Positions 23,051 to 32,650 of a DNA stretch of 64,000 nucleotides are shown here, one piece after another. The stretch comes from Zygnema cylindricum (Eukaryota; Streptophyta; Zygnematophyceae; Zygnematales; Zygnemataceae): the NCBI GenBank assembly GCA_037447655.1, contig JBBHKE010000023.1, positions 104,691-168,690 on the forward strand. Reading direction: 5' to 3'. Each line of letters starts with the position of its first letter. Positions within the stretch are counted from its first letter, which is position 1. The notes under the pieces were generated by a model, which saw only the letters and a list, made by a program, of their open reading frames with translations, had not been told where the DNA came from and did not search any database. The position numbers and the translations under genes were made by a program.

Positions 23051-24179
23051 ACTGTTACTTTGAAAAGAACTAACTTGAATTTAGTTAAATAACAAAGAAA
23101 AAGTATCCAGGAGGTATGACTAAGACAAGAAGTGTGACTAAGACAAAAAGTTTAAAGATTTCGGGTATATAACTAAAAAATAGTATCTTTGAAGAGGTTG
23201 TATAACCTTTAAAAGTATGTAAATGTTGCATGGATTGGCTGGATATTAGTTGGACAATTTAGATGTTTAGGATTTTTGAAATTCAGGAGGTTGGTGAATG
23301 GCTTAAAATTAGGGTTAAGAATCAGGAATAAAGGCAGGTGTTAAGATGTTGCCCTAGGGTTTAGTTTAATTAATGACTTTGATTTTGGGTTTAAGCCTCT
23401 GGTAGAAATCTATGACTCATATCAAGTTTATCCTTTTTAATACAAAAGAGATATTTATGTAAGAAATACAAATATTTTGTTTGGAAACCCTAAAATATTT
23501 TTGTCATTTTTCTCATGTTTTTCTGTTTTCCTTACTCTCTCAATCCCTCTTGCTCTCTTTCTCCCTCTTCCTCCCTCTATCCCTCTAGCTCTCCTCTTGC
23601 CACTCTCTCTCTCTCTCTCTCCCTCCCTCTTTTTTTCCCTGATATGGTTGTTTATGTTGGAAAACAATACATTGAGATGACCTAATGTGCTGTTTTCCTT
23701 TCCTTCTCCCTCCACTCTACCCTAACTTTTAACTCTTGTTGTTCTTTATTCAAACCATGTATGATAAATATATGATTATCTAATGGTAATCGTCATATTA
23801 TACATACATGTATGTAGTATGTACAATAATTTACCATCATAAATATTATTGTGAAAAGAGTGTGAATTCATTTCCTTCATATATGACTCTTGGAAAACCT
23901 TTCCCTCTCCCTTTCCCCACTCACTGTCACCTCCCCTTCTTCTTATGTCCACCACTCATGATTCTCTCCTCTTCCTATCTTCGGTTCTCCTATTCTATAT
24001 CCTCTTCCTCTCCATCTCCCTCTCTTCACCACTCCCCCTCAATTTCATGTATTTCCACAGTAAACATTGTGAGAGGCCCCCTCCTTACCTCCCCCTCCCC
24101 CGCTTTAACTTTCCCTTCCCTTCCCTTCCTCCTCTCCCCCTCTCTCCAAAGAGTCTACACGAGGCAGAGCATAAAATGA
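23051..24179. other. NRT2 3' flank, intergenic
   Basis: This is AT-rich sequence with two pyrimidine-rich patches (23520-23640, 23900-24150). Open frames in the patches are compositional. No gene was recognised. Confidence 0.45.
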
Positions 24180-25110
24180 GTCAATTTTTTTGGATATTTT
24201 GGGGAAACCCGTCAATGTAGAAAAAATATAAATGGGGCTTATGATTTTGTTTTCCCGAAAATCAGTCACTTTTGAAAAACGCGAGTGAGAAATTAGTCAG
24301 TTTTGAAGAAACTCGAGCCGCTTTTTTTCTCGGAAAGTAGTCAGCTTTGTAAATAACTGTCAGTCTTTATGTTTGTTTTCTGCAAAATAAATCAGCTTAG
24401 GAGAAAATGATTAAAATTTAATCAGTTTTATTTATTTTTATTAACTTTTTACATTTTTGACATGAATCAGTTTTACAAGGAGTTTAATTATTCTTTTGAG
24501 TGAAAGTTGTCGAAGAATACGACCTATTTTTTTTTTTTTTTTTTTGAGAACTCCAGTTTGTTTTTTTCAAAAAGGAGTCGAATGTTGAGTTCACTCTTCA
24601 AGTCGATTAGTTTTCGAGAAAAAAGAGAATTGGAGTGTTTACAGTTTTTTGTGTGGGAAATTTTTTGTTTTTGTCTAATTACATGAAGAAAATGTCATTT
24701 TTTTTTCATTTTTCTTTGAAGTTAGTTGAAGGAAAAGTCAAATTTTTATGTTTTTTCTCCAGGAAATGAGTCGGTTTCTCAAAAACAACTCAAATTTCTT
24801 TTTATTTTTCAATTTAATTTTTTTCCTTTTTATTTGCCTTTTTTTTCCACTTTCTGTTTTTCTTTTTTTGGGTGGAAATCAAGTCAGTTTTCCAAAATTC
24901 GAATCTATGTCTGTTTTCATTTTTGAGATTCTAGTCAATTTTGAAAAAAGTAAAAAAATGTGTTTTTTTTTATTTGAATAAAAATCAGTCATTTTTGAAG
25001 AATACAAGTAAAAGTTTCATGCTTTTTTCTAGGATTCCAGTCAGTGAAAAAATGAGTAAAACAAGTAAAATTTTATGAAAAGAGTCAGTTTTTTCAGAAA
25101 ACAGGGACAT
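24180..25110. repeat. Diverged repeat with recurrent AGTCAGTTTTGAAAA words
   Basis: AATCAGT or AGTCAGTTTT followed by GAAAAA occurs every 30-80 bases (for example near 24261, 24292, 24346, 24763, 24983, 25083). Copies are very decayed and no clean period can be given. There is no coding signal. Confidence 0.55.
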
Positions 25111-25114
25111 TTTT

Positions 25115-25268
25115 TGACTGTTAAAATGTAAACTGCCAAATTGTAAATTGTTGAACTGTGAACTGTTTAACTGTCAAACTGTCATCTGTTAAACTTTCGA
25201 ACTAAATTATTAAACTGTTAAACTGTCAAGCTGTAAACTGTTAAACTATAATCTGTCTAACTGTTAAA
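25115..25268. repeat. Short tandem repeat of AACTGTNAA units
   Basis: Words such as CTGTTAAACTGTCAAGCTGTAA repeat with an 8-10 base period over about 150 bases. The repeat ends exactly where an antisense retrotransposon tail begins. Confidence 0.85.
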
Positions 25269-25310
25269 AAAGCACAATGGTAAACCATCGGAGTACACGG
25301 TAAAAAAAGA
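25267..25310 (-). mobile_element. Solo 3' tail of the non-LTR retrotransposon family
   Basis: Read on the minus strand: CCGATGGTTTACCATTGTGC followed by TTTTTTAAC. This matches the 3' terminus of the copies at 28.65 kb and 25.69 kb. No body sequence of the element precedes it, so it is a severe 5' truncation. Confidence 0.7.
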
Positions 25311-25664
25311 GACCAAAAGGTAAAACGTGACAAAAAAAAAGAAAAGAATAGAACAAAGGAAGAAACAAAACTAATTTTAAAATTACCGCAAAAGAAACTA
25401 ACGCACAGTACTAAACCCCATCCGCAAACAATATTTTTAAATTCTTTTAAGTCCAAGAACTATCCCCAACTTTTTGAGTAAATTAACCACTCTAAGAAAA
25501 ACTTTTCGCCAAATGTTTACGCCCTGTATTACTAATGCAAAAACATGTCTTCTTCATATGCTCTTCTTGCATTTTCAAGCCATTCTTTGGTCTTCCTTTT
25601 CCTTCTTTTTTCTCATTTTTCTCTTTTTTCTCTTTTTCTTTCTCTGTATATGTTCAATAAACAT

Positions 25665-26040
25665 ACAAGATAAATTAAAAAGCACGATGGTAAACCATCT
25701 GAGTCCGAGGGTACAAAAGGGGCGGCAAGGCAAAAACTGAAAAACTACAAGTAGGGCAATAAAAAACAAAGAAAGCAACGCGAAAACATAAAAATGGCAA
25801 GTAGAATAAAAGCACCCAAACCCAAAATAAGAAGCACAGCGACGAACAAAAACAAAACTACAAGCCCAACCCCAATTTAAATAAATATCTACTAAAATCA
25901 ACCCCGTAAGTCCCCCCAGCCCAGGAGAGCACGTTGAGGGAGTTTCGGAACACGTCGACGATCCATAACCGCCATAACCGACCGGAGAAGAATAGAAGCA
26001 TGCACTCGCTGTAAAGCCACAGATAAACGTTGACAATAAA
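25665..26040 (-). mobile_element. 5'-truncated non-LTR retrotransposon copy (3' end only)
   Basis: On the minus strand the sequence follows the last 350 bases of the 27-28.67 kb copy. The translated tail has SVALQRV.ASILLRS, VMDRRRVP.LPQRA and GWGDLRG, then the stop. The 3' UTR then matches, ending in AGATGGTTTACCATCGTGCT and TTTTAATTTAT. It begins abruptly at about 26040, the usual 5' truncation of LINE insertions. The coding part is too short to function. Confidence 0.88.
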
Positions 26041-26290
26041 AAGACGTCTTTATATGGGGCCTAGTTCACCAAATCCATACAATTTCTAGCTTTGTTTACA
26101 TGTTCAAGGTACAAAAAGCCTCTTAAAAGAGAAAGGGATGGAAAATAGCATATAAAATACGTGGGAGGAATAAAAAAAAGAAAAAGGAAACCGATCGATA
26201 ACAAGAAATAAGCGTTAGTTTAACTAGTGTGCTCGTGACAACCTCTCTCGTGTTGTTTTTGGTAGCTCAAAGGACTCTCATGTTTTGTTT
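26041..26290. other. Intergenic, nothing recognised
   Basis: No repeat family or gene could be assigned between the truncated copy and the GATTTG repeat. Confidence 0.4.
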
Positions 26291-26294
26291 GTGT

Positions 26295-26545
26295 CCGGAT
26301 AAGATTTGCAAAGATTTGAAAAAGAAATGAAAAGATTTGCAAGATTTGAAAAGATTTCAAAAAAAGATTTGAAAAGATATGAAAAGATTTACAAAGATTT
26401 GCAAAGATTTGCAATGTTTTGGAAAGATTTGAAAAGCATCAGAAAAGATTTGGGAAGATTCGGAAAGGTTTGAAAAAGACTTGAAAAGGTTTGCATTAAT
26501 TTAAAAAGATTTGAAAGATTTGAAAACTTTGAAGAGATATGCAAG
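26295..26545. repeat. AAAAGATTTG tandem repeat
   Basis: Degenerate 10-11 base units (AAAGATTTGC, AAAGATTTGAA) over about 250 bases. Confidence 0.88.
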
Positions 26546-26783
26546 TACAAGTGACAAGGGGGCTTAAGTGCGGCGAAGCCACAAAGATAGAGTCTTTTAT
26601 ATACTCGTAATAAAATCTTCATAAATAATTCCATTACACATTTGTAAGTTCTGAAACAGTAGACGTGAAAGCCTATGAGCGTACTAAAATCACAATAAAT
26701 GGTCAACAGAGTATAAAGAATCTGCTATAGGCAGCATTTAGAAAAGCAAGAGCTTTATACCAGGCAGATAAATAATCATATAT

Positions 26784-26956
26784 ATGAACCTACGGATCTA
26801 CATTCTGTCTTTTCCTACTCCCTAACTACGCGACAGCAGCTACTCCTCGCTACCATGAACCTACGGATCTACATTCTGTCTTTTCCTACTCCCTAACTAC
26901 GCGACAGCAGCTACTCGTCGCTACCATGAACCTACGGATCTACATTCTGTCTTTTC
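26784..26956 (+). repeat. 71-bp tandem repeat abutting the retrotransposon
   Basis: Units starting ATGAACCTACGGATCTACAT at 26784, 26855 and 26926 have an exact 71-base period. The first two are almost identical. The third is cut off at about 26956, where the open retrotransposon frame begins. Confidence 0.93.
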
Positions 26957-28672
26957 TGGTCCCCACGTCCTATTCCTCCTCCTTTCACCCCCCCTCTTGG
27001 TTTTCAGACGACTCCTCCTTCCGAAGGCATTCGTGTGTTGGGTTGCCCGCTTGGTTCCGATCCATACGTCACGACATTCCTTGATTCCGCTCTTCATACA
27101 GATTTATCCCACGTGGACGACCTTCCTCACCTTTCTGATCCCCAGGTTGCCTTTGCTCTCTTTACTCGTTGTTTCCCTTACCGGCCCTCTTACCTTACTC
27201 GGACTTCCCCTCTCACCCCATCCTTTTTGTCCTCACTTTATACATTCGATGATCGCCTTATGGATGTCCTCCACACTTTGTTGGGCCGTGGAGCTTTTGA
27301 TCCCGAGTCTGGGCCTGCAGCACGCATCCAAGCCTCTCTTCCTGTCTCGGCTGGCGGTTTGGGTTTACTCTCGACGGCCCGTGTTGCTCCTGCCGCCTAT
27401 TTGGGGAGTTGGTGCCTTGTTGCTTCCACTATTGTCTGTCGTTTTCTGGCCGGGGACACTCCTATTCTTGCGGCCGTGGTTCCCCGTGTTTCGGATGGTG
27501 AGCTCGCCTTCCAGCGGTCCCTTTTGGATGCATCACGTTCTCTGAATCCGGCTGCTATCGAGGACATGCCGATTTTTTCCACGCTCGTTACGACATCAGT
27601 TGCACGTGTTCAAGAATCCATTACTGATCGGGTTGTTGCCGCTATTAAATCTGAGCTTCTTCAGGCGCTTACTTCCAATTCTTCGCGTGCACGTTTTCTA
27701 TCTTGTGGCGGATCTGGCTCTGGAGCTTGGCTATTGGCCGTCCCTGTCTTATCCACTCTTCGTTTCACACCGGCTCAGTTCACCACGGCCCTTAGATTCC
27801 GGTTTGGCCTCCCTCACCCACCTTTGCTTGGCTCACTTGTTTCCTCCTGCGGCCACGTTCTCGAGCCCGATGGGGTCCATTTACTTCGTTGCTCCCATGG
27901 GGGCGAGTTGATTCATGCGCACGACACGATTCGAGACACCATCTCTACTATCGCTGCTGAGGGGGGATTTTTTGTTCGTCGCGAGGTCTCTCACATTATT
28001 CCTTCGCGTCGGATCGACCTCGTATTACTTGATGGTGCGCGTCGTACATTTGGTGACATTGTTTTGACGAACCCTACCTCAACTACAGTCGTCAACCAAG
28101 CGGCTCGGCATATGGGAGTGGCTGCCCGTGACGCAGCTAAAAGGAAAGAGCGTGATTATGCCCATCGCGACGCGATGGATGGCTTCATTCCGATGGCCGT
28201 CGAGATATTTGGTTGCTTGGGTGTGGCTTTGGACGAGTTATTCTGTACTTGTGGTCGTCGTTCGTTTGAGAGGCGAGGACCTGGGAGCCCTCTTGTTTCA
28301 GTCCTTACTTCCTTTTATCATCAACGTTTTTCCGTGGCCCTACAACGGGTGTTGGCTTCTATATTACTTCGATCGGCTATCTCGGTTATGGATCGTCGCC
28401 GTGTTCCGGACCTCCCTCAACGTGCTCCCCCGGGTTGGGGGGACTTACGGGGTTGCTTTTAGATAGATAATTGAGTTGGTGTTAGAGTTGTGGTTTTGGT
28501 TTTGTGTGTTGCTGGGCTTTTCATTTTGGGTTTGGGTGCTTTTATTTGCCTTGTTGTTGTTCCCGTTGCTCTCTTTAGTTTTATTGCCCTGTTAGTTTTT
28601 ATGTGTTGGCCATACCACCCTTTTTGTACCCCCGGACTTAGATGGTTTACCATCGTGCTTTTTAATTTATCC
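26954..28672 (+). mobile_element. 5'-truncated non-LTR retrotransposon with 3' UTR and hairpin tail
   Basis: The element begins inside the 3' part of its reverse transcriptase and runs through the C-terminal endonuclease region, the stop codon at 28460-28462 and a roughly 200-base 3' UTR. It ends at AGATGGTTTACCATCGTGCT and TTTTAATTTAT, without a long poly(A). Two more antisense tails lie at 25.27-26.04 kb and two sense tails at 55.0 and 60.65 kb. No clear target duplication was found. Confidence 0.88.
26957..28462 (+). CDS. C-terminal part of retrotransposon polyprotein (RT thumb, zinc knuckle, restriction-like endonuclease)
   Basis: The open frame of about 500 codons has no in-frame start, as expected of a truncated copy. 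GIRVLGCPLGSD near its start looks like the end of a LINE reverse transcriptase. Around residues 295-325 the C/H pattern SSCGHV...LRCSHGGELIHAHD suggests a zinc-binding knuckle. RREVSHIIPSRRIDLVLLDG followed by FGDIVLTNP has the spaced acidic residues of a PD-(D/E)XK restriction-like endonuclease. This arrangement is known from Utopia, R2, NeSL and Hero type elements; Utopia is my best guess from memory. The frame is free of stops and frameshifts over 1.5 kb, so the insertion is fairly recent. Confidence 0.8.
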   Translation, partial: WSPRPIPPPFTPPLGFQTTPPSEGIRVLGCPLGSDPYVTTFLDSALHTDLSHVDDLPHLSDPQVAFALFTRCFPYRPSYLTRTSPLTPSFLSSLYTFDDRLMDVLHTLLGRGAFDPESGPAARIQASLPVSAGGLGLLSTARVAPAAYLGSWCLVASTIVCRFLAGDTPILAAVVPRVSDGELAFQRSLLDASRSLNPAAIEDMPIFSTLVTTSVARVQESITDRVVAAIKSELLQALTSNSSRARFLSCGGSGSGAWLLAVPVLSTLRFTPAQFTTALRFRFGLPHPPLLGSLVSSCGHVLEPDGVHLLRCSHGGELIHAHDTIRDTISTIAAEGGFFVRREVSHIIPSRRIDLVLLDGARRTFGDIVLTNPTSTTVVNQAARHMGVAARDAAKRKERDYAHRDAMDGFIPMAVEIFGCLGVALDELFCTCGRRSFERRGPGSPLVSVLTSFYHQRFSVALQRVLASILLRSAISVMDRRRVPDLPQRAPPGWGDLRGCF

Positions 28673-28950
28673 TGCCTCTCTAATATTTCTATCATATTGC
28701 ATGTATACTCGGAGGTAAATTGTGCCAGAAGATATGGAAGCACTAAATATAATATTTTGAAATATTTAGTACATATTCTACACGCAAACGTCCAGTACTA
28801 TATATATAATACGCGATCTATGAGTGAATTGTATGACATTAACAACTGTCTTCAGCAAATATTAAACAGTGGTATCTTTAACTGAAGTGGAGATTAGAGA
28901 GAGGTGACATTCACTCTGTCCTTATTTCACACAGGTTAAATAGGCCGCTG

Positions 28951-29152
28951 TACTGCCCATCGTTTTTAGCATTTAAGGATTTATTACTTGTTAATTTAAA
29001 ATTAAAATTAGTTATCATCTTTAGTGCAAGGAAACGTCGCAGATTGTAGCCCACATCCTTAAATAGAGTTGTTGACACTCTTTTGTGATTTTTGGCCTAA
29101 GGAAGTCGGAACCGAACTAGTGCTATTAACTCTAATAACGGTGGGCAGTGTA
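28951..29152. mobile_element. Mariner-like MITE
   Basis: The left end TACTGCCCATCGTTTTTAG and the right end CTAATAACGGTGGGCAGTGTA are inverted, with TA at both tips. The interior shares TTGTGATTTTTGGCC and ACCGAACTAGTGCTATTAA with the COG7 intron 2 copy. Confidence 0.7.
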
Positions 29153-29455
29153 TTTGAATTATCAGTCATTTGTTTGTTAACTTTCTATGAACCTAAAATT
29201 GAACCATAGGCACGATTTGAAAAAAACGAGAAAGAGAACAAAATCACTTGGAAAATTATATACCACCTTTTGAAATGATTAAGGGCTTCACATAATTTCC
29301 ACATAAACCAACAAAAGTCAATCATGACATACATCGATACGAAAATGCATAAAGACATTCACCACGAAAATTTGTATTGTAGACCAACAATTTTTTTTAC
29401 TTGATTAAAAGCCAATTGGTGAATACATCGTTAACTGGAAACAGTTACAGGCCCT

Positions 29456-32374
29456 CTACTTTGTCTTCAAGTACTCGTTGAGTACGTTTAAGGCCTCGGT
29501 CTCTTCACCATAATCCTGAAAAACCACAAAAAAACAATCGACAAAGAGAATGAATATTCCCATTTTTGAACTAATGCTAGCACTTACAAACAAATCACAT
29601 CAACTTCAAACACTCACAGTTTGTTTGAAACAATTATGTTTTCAACTACACCATGTTTCCACAATTAAAGTTAAATTTTTGTCCACTGTTAAATAAACTT
29701 TTCTCAGTGCACACACATGTTCAATTTTTATCTTAAGAACGTCAATAGGAAAATAACAATCTTTACGTTTCCATCGCAACCCTCAATTGTGCACAAAAAC
29801 AATAAGTTTAAAGCCGAAAAAAAACATTAACTCTCATATCAATAACACAATGGCGTTTCCACATCCTTGTTCTTTAATTGTCCAGACAAATCATCGTGTT
29901 CAAAATAGTTTCTAACACCACCCTGTGGACATTATTTTATATCCACATGTATCTTTACATCCACTATCAAATTTCAGAGGAGTGCTTCACATTTGAATCT
30001 ACGTTTCAGTGACAATTCATTTCTCCACTTTCAAATACATAGCTTAATCCACAAGTTAAAATTATCTCTTACAATGCAAAACATGTGCATAAAAAAAAAA
30101 TATTACAATAGGATAGAGACTATAATAGGATACAACCAAAAAGATACTAAAATAGGACAACTAATACAGATACTGAAAAAATCAAAAACATAAAGAAGAT
30201 AATTCGACAATTTCATAAAGCAGCCAACAAACTGACACTCTAAAACCTTAAAAAAAGTTAACTTAAAAAAAAAAAAAAAACATGTTTTCACGTTCTTCCC
30301 ATTTACATTCATATTTACATAGGAAATGAAAAAAGGTCTCACCTTCACCACCACACAGGAGCATCCGACCACCTTGCGAGCTGTGCCTTCGGAATCAATC
30401 TTGCAAAGCTGTTTATAAAGTAAACAAATAAGGAAACAAATCAGATATTGAAAATTTTCCAGAGTTTCTTACGATTTGGTAGGTTTTTCACGGATTTGTA
30501 AGTTGTGTAGGGTTTTGCAGGCTTAACTGGGTTTTTTTAACTTCAACACAGGAGAACACTCAGCTATGAAGATTGATATCTGGTCAAATGAAAATTCTCT
30601 CCACCGTTCCCTCGCCCTTGCCACCCCACTCTAACTTTCCACCTCCTCTTCCTCCCTCTCCTCTCCCTCCCCCTCTTCTTTTTCCTCTCTGTTCTCCCTC
30701 TGTTCTCTCCCTCTCTGTTTTTTCCTCTCTGTTCTCTCCCTCTCCATCCTTTCCCTCCCCTTTCTCTACCTCTTTATTTGACCCAAAATTCACTCATATC
30801 CCAAGCATTCCCCCCAAAACAAAATCTCACTTCCCTCTCCCTTCCCCCCACTCACCCCGGCCCACTCTCCCAACTTCTTCGCAGCCGGCACGTGGATGAG
30901 GTTGACGTTGTGTTCATCACATAACGCCTCCACCAGCTTAGTGTAGTCGGGCTGGTTGCAGTCTTGAGCCAAAACACAGAGCTGGGCGGAGTGCTTCTCG
31001 ATGGCCTTGGCCGCCTCGTGGAGGCCTCGGGCCAAACCGTCGTGAGCCAGAGCCTTCTTCAGGACCTGTAGACAACACCGAAATAGTGTGGATTTTGTTA
31101 GGAAGTGGATTTGTTGAGAAGTGGAAATTCCAAGAAGAGATTTTTCAAAAAAAGGAACGAAAATAGAGTGGATATATGAAACCCATAGCTGTCGTGAGCC
31201 AGAGCCTTCTTCAGAACCCGGCCACAGTGTCACATAACCGGAAATAGTGTAGAATCGGCAAGGAGTGGGGTGGAAAAAACGGGGGGGGGGCAATGACAGT
31301 GTCAAAAACAGAATTGATGTGGTGTACAAATCGGAAATATTGTGGATTCGGTTAGGAGTGGACTTGATAAGAAGTAAATTTTGGAAAAAAGGGAAATAGA
31401 GTGGAATTGTGAAGGGAAGATTTCTTGTGAGCGAGAGCATTCTTCAGGACCTGTCAGCAGTGTCACAAAACCGAAAATAGTGCGGATTTGGTAATGAGTG
31501 GCTTGGAAAAATCGAAAATAGAGTGGACATGTGAAGGGCATAACCATCATGAGGGAAAGCCTTCTTTAGAACCTGTTGATGGTGTCACGAAACCGGAAAT
31601 ACTTTGGATTTGGTAAGAAGTTTGTTGGAAAAAAGCAAGGGAGCGGAGGCGGAGCAGGCAGTGTGTCAGAAAAACAGAATCAGTGCGGTGCCACAATAAG
31701 AAATTAGTGGTGTAAAGAAAACGGAAGAAGTGCAGTGGCGGTTTGAATCAAAAAATAGTGTGGATTTGCTAAGATTTCTTTAAGGGAAAAATCGGTAACA
31801 GGGTAGTCTTGTGAAGGGCATAGCTGTATGAAGAAGCGAGATTCTTCTTCAGGACCTGTTTGGAAAGTCACAAAAGCAAAAAAACCGTGGATTTGGTGAG
31901 GAAGTGAATTGGAAAAAACCGGACCTGTTGGAGAGGCGGTCAGTGTTAAAAGACCGGAACTAGTGTGGTGTCACAACAAAAAAAGGTGTGTCAAAGAGTC
32001 AGAAATAAAATGGTGACACAAGACCGAAAGTAGTGTGGGTTTGTCAGGAGATGGTTTGAATAAAAACGGAAACAGTGATGCGTTGTCACAAATTCAGAAT
32101 GTGATTGCAAAACACAGGAATTAGTGTGGATTTTGAATTCGAAAAAACTGGAGATAGTGTGGATTTGTGAGAGGCGAATCCGTCATACGCGAGAGCCTTT
32201 TTGACGACCTGGTAGAGGGAGAGGTAATGGTCTCAGTAATGTGGATTCGCTGAGCAGGAGAGGGAGGAACAAAAGCGGACCTGTTGGAGGGCGGTCATGG
32301 TGTCCATGGGCTCCCCAGTGACGGGCTCCGGGGCCGCAGGGGCCGCAGGAGGGGCATCAGCGACAGGCTCATCT
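29456..32374 (-). CDS. RPS12: Small-subunit ribosomal protein eS12, 5' end not located
   Basis: eS12 is a cytosolic 40S protein with an L7Ae/L30e-type fold, in the small-subunit beak. On the minus strand, exons are 32281-32374, 30856-31065, 30343-30408 and 29456-29515 (TAG), joining in phase to 142 aa. Recognised segments: [90 protein letters not shown] and [10 protein letters not shown], as in plant eS12. Exon 32281-32374 begins inside a codon (needs two bases from upstream) and holds an acidic/Ala-Pro lead, so a short first coding exon is missing. Complement 33424-33450 is flanked by AG and GT and would fit the phase, but this is weak. Intron 2 has at least five acceptor echoes. Confidence 0.93.
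30572..30855 (-). repeat. GA-rich tract (sense) after the eS12 donor at 30856
   Basis: On the coding (minus) strand the intron starts GTGAGTGGGGGGAAGGGAGA and stays GA-rich for about 250 bases. This matches the GA-rich 5' ends of COG7 introns 8 and 9. Confidence 0.8.
31030..32215 (-). repeat. Array of echoes of the eS12 exon 30856-31065 acceptor junction
   Basis: The true junction reads, on the plus strand, GCCAGAGCCTTCTTCAGGAC/CTGTAG (31065/31066). Decayed copies with adjoining intron words (CCGAAATAGTGTGGATTTGG) occur near 31190-31260, 31425-31500, 31548-31620, 31835-31900 and 32170-32215. Several keep the AG on the coding strand. Exon pieces are 15-30 bases and intron pieces 50-80 bases. 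Confidence 0.9.
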
Positions 32375-32650
32375 CTGCGGGGAAAAACCAGAAATAGTGT
32401 GGATTAAACACAGGTTCTATCGCGTGGTGGGTTAGACACTAGTTCATCTCTGCAGGAAAATATGGACCAGCAAAAGTGTGGAGTACTTCAGCAGCCTGTG
32501 CAAAAGAAGGGAAAGGGAAGGTCTGAAAATGTATGAATGAGGGAAAGGGGAGGGGAAAGAGGAGGGAGGAAAGCACTGTTACATGATCAGCTGTCAGTGA
32601 GAGGGCTGTCTCTGGGGGAAACCAAGATCTAGTGTGGATTTTTCGGAGGA
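32366..32650 (-). repeat. Echoes of the eS12 exon 32281-32374 acceptor junction
   Basis: GGCTCATCT/CTGCGGGGAAAAACCAG (plus strand, true junction 32374/32375) is followed upstream in gene sense by AGTTCATCTCTGCAGGAAAA at about 32438 and GGCTGTCTCTGGGGGAAACCAAG at about 32600. Each is trailed by an AGTGTGGA word. Confidence 0.7.
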
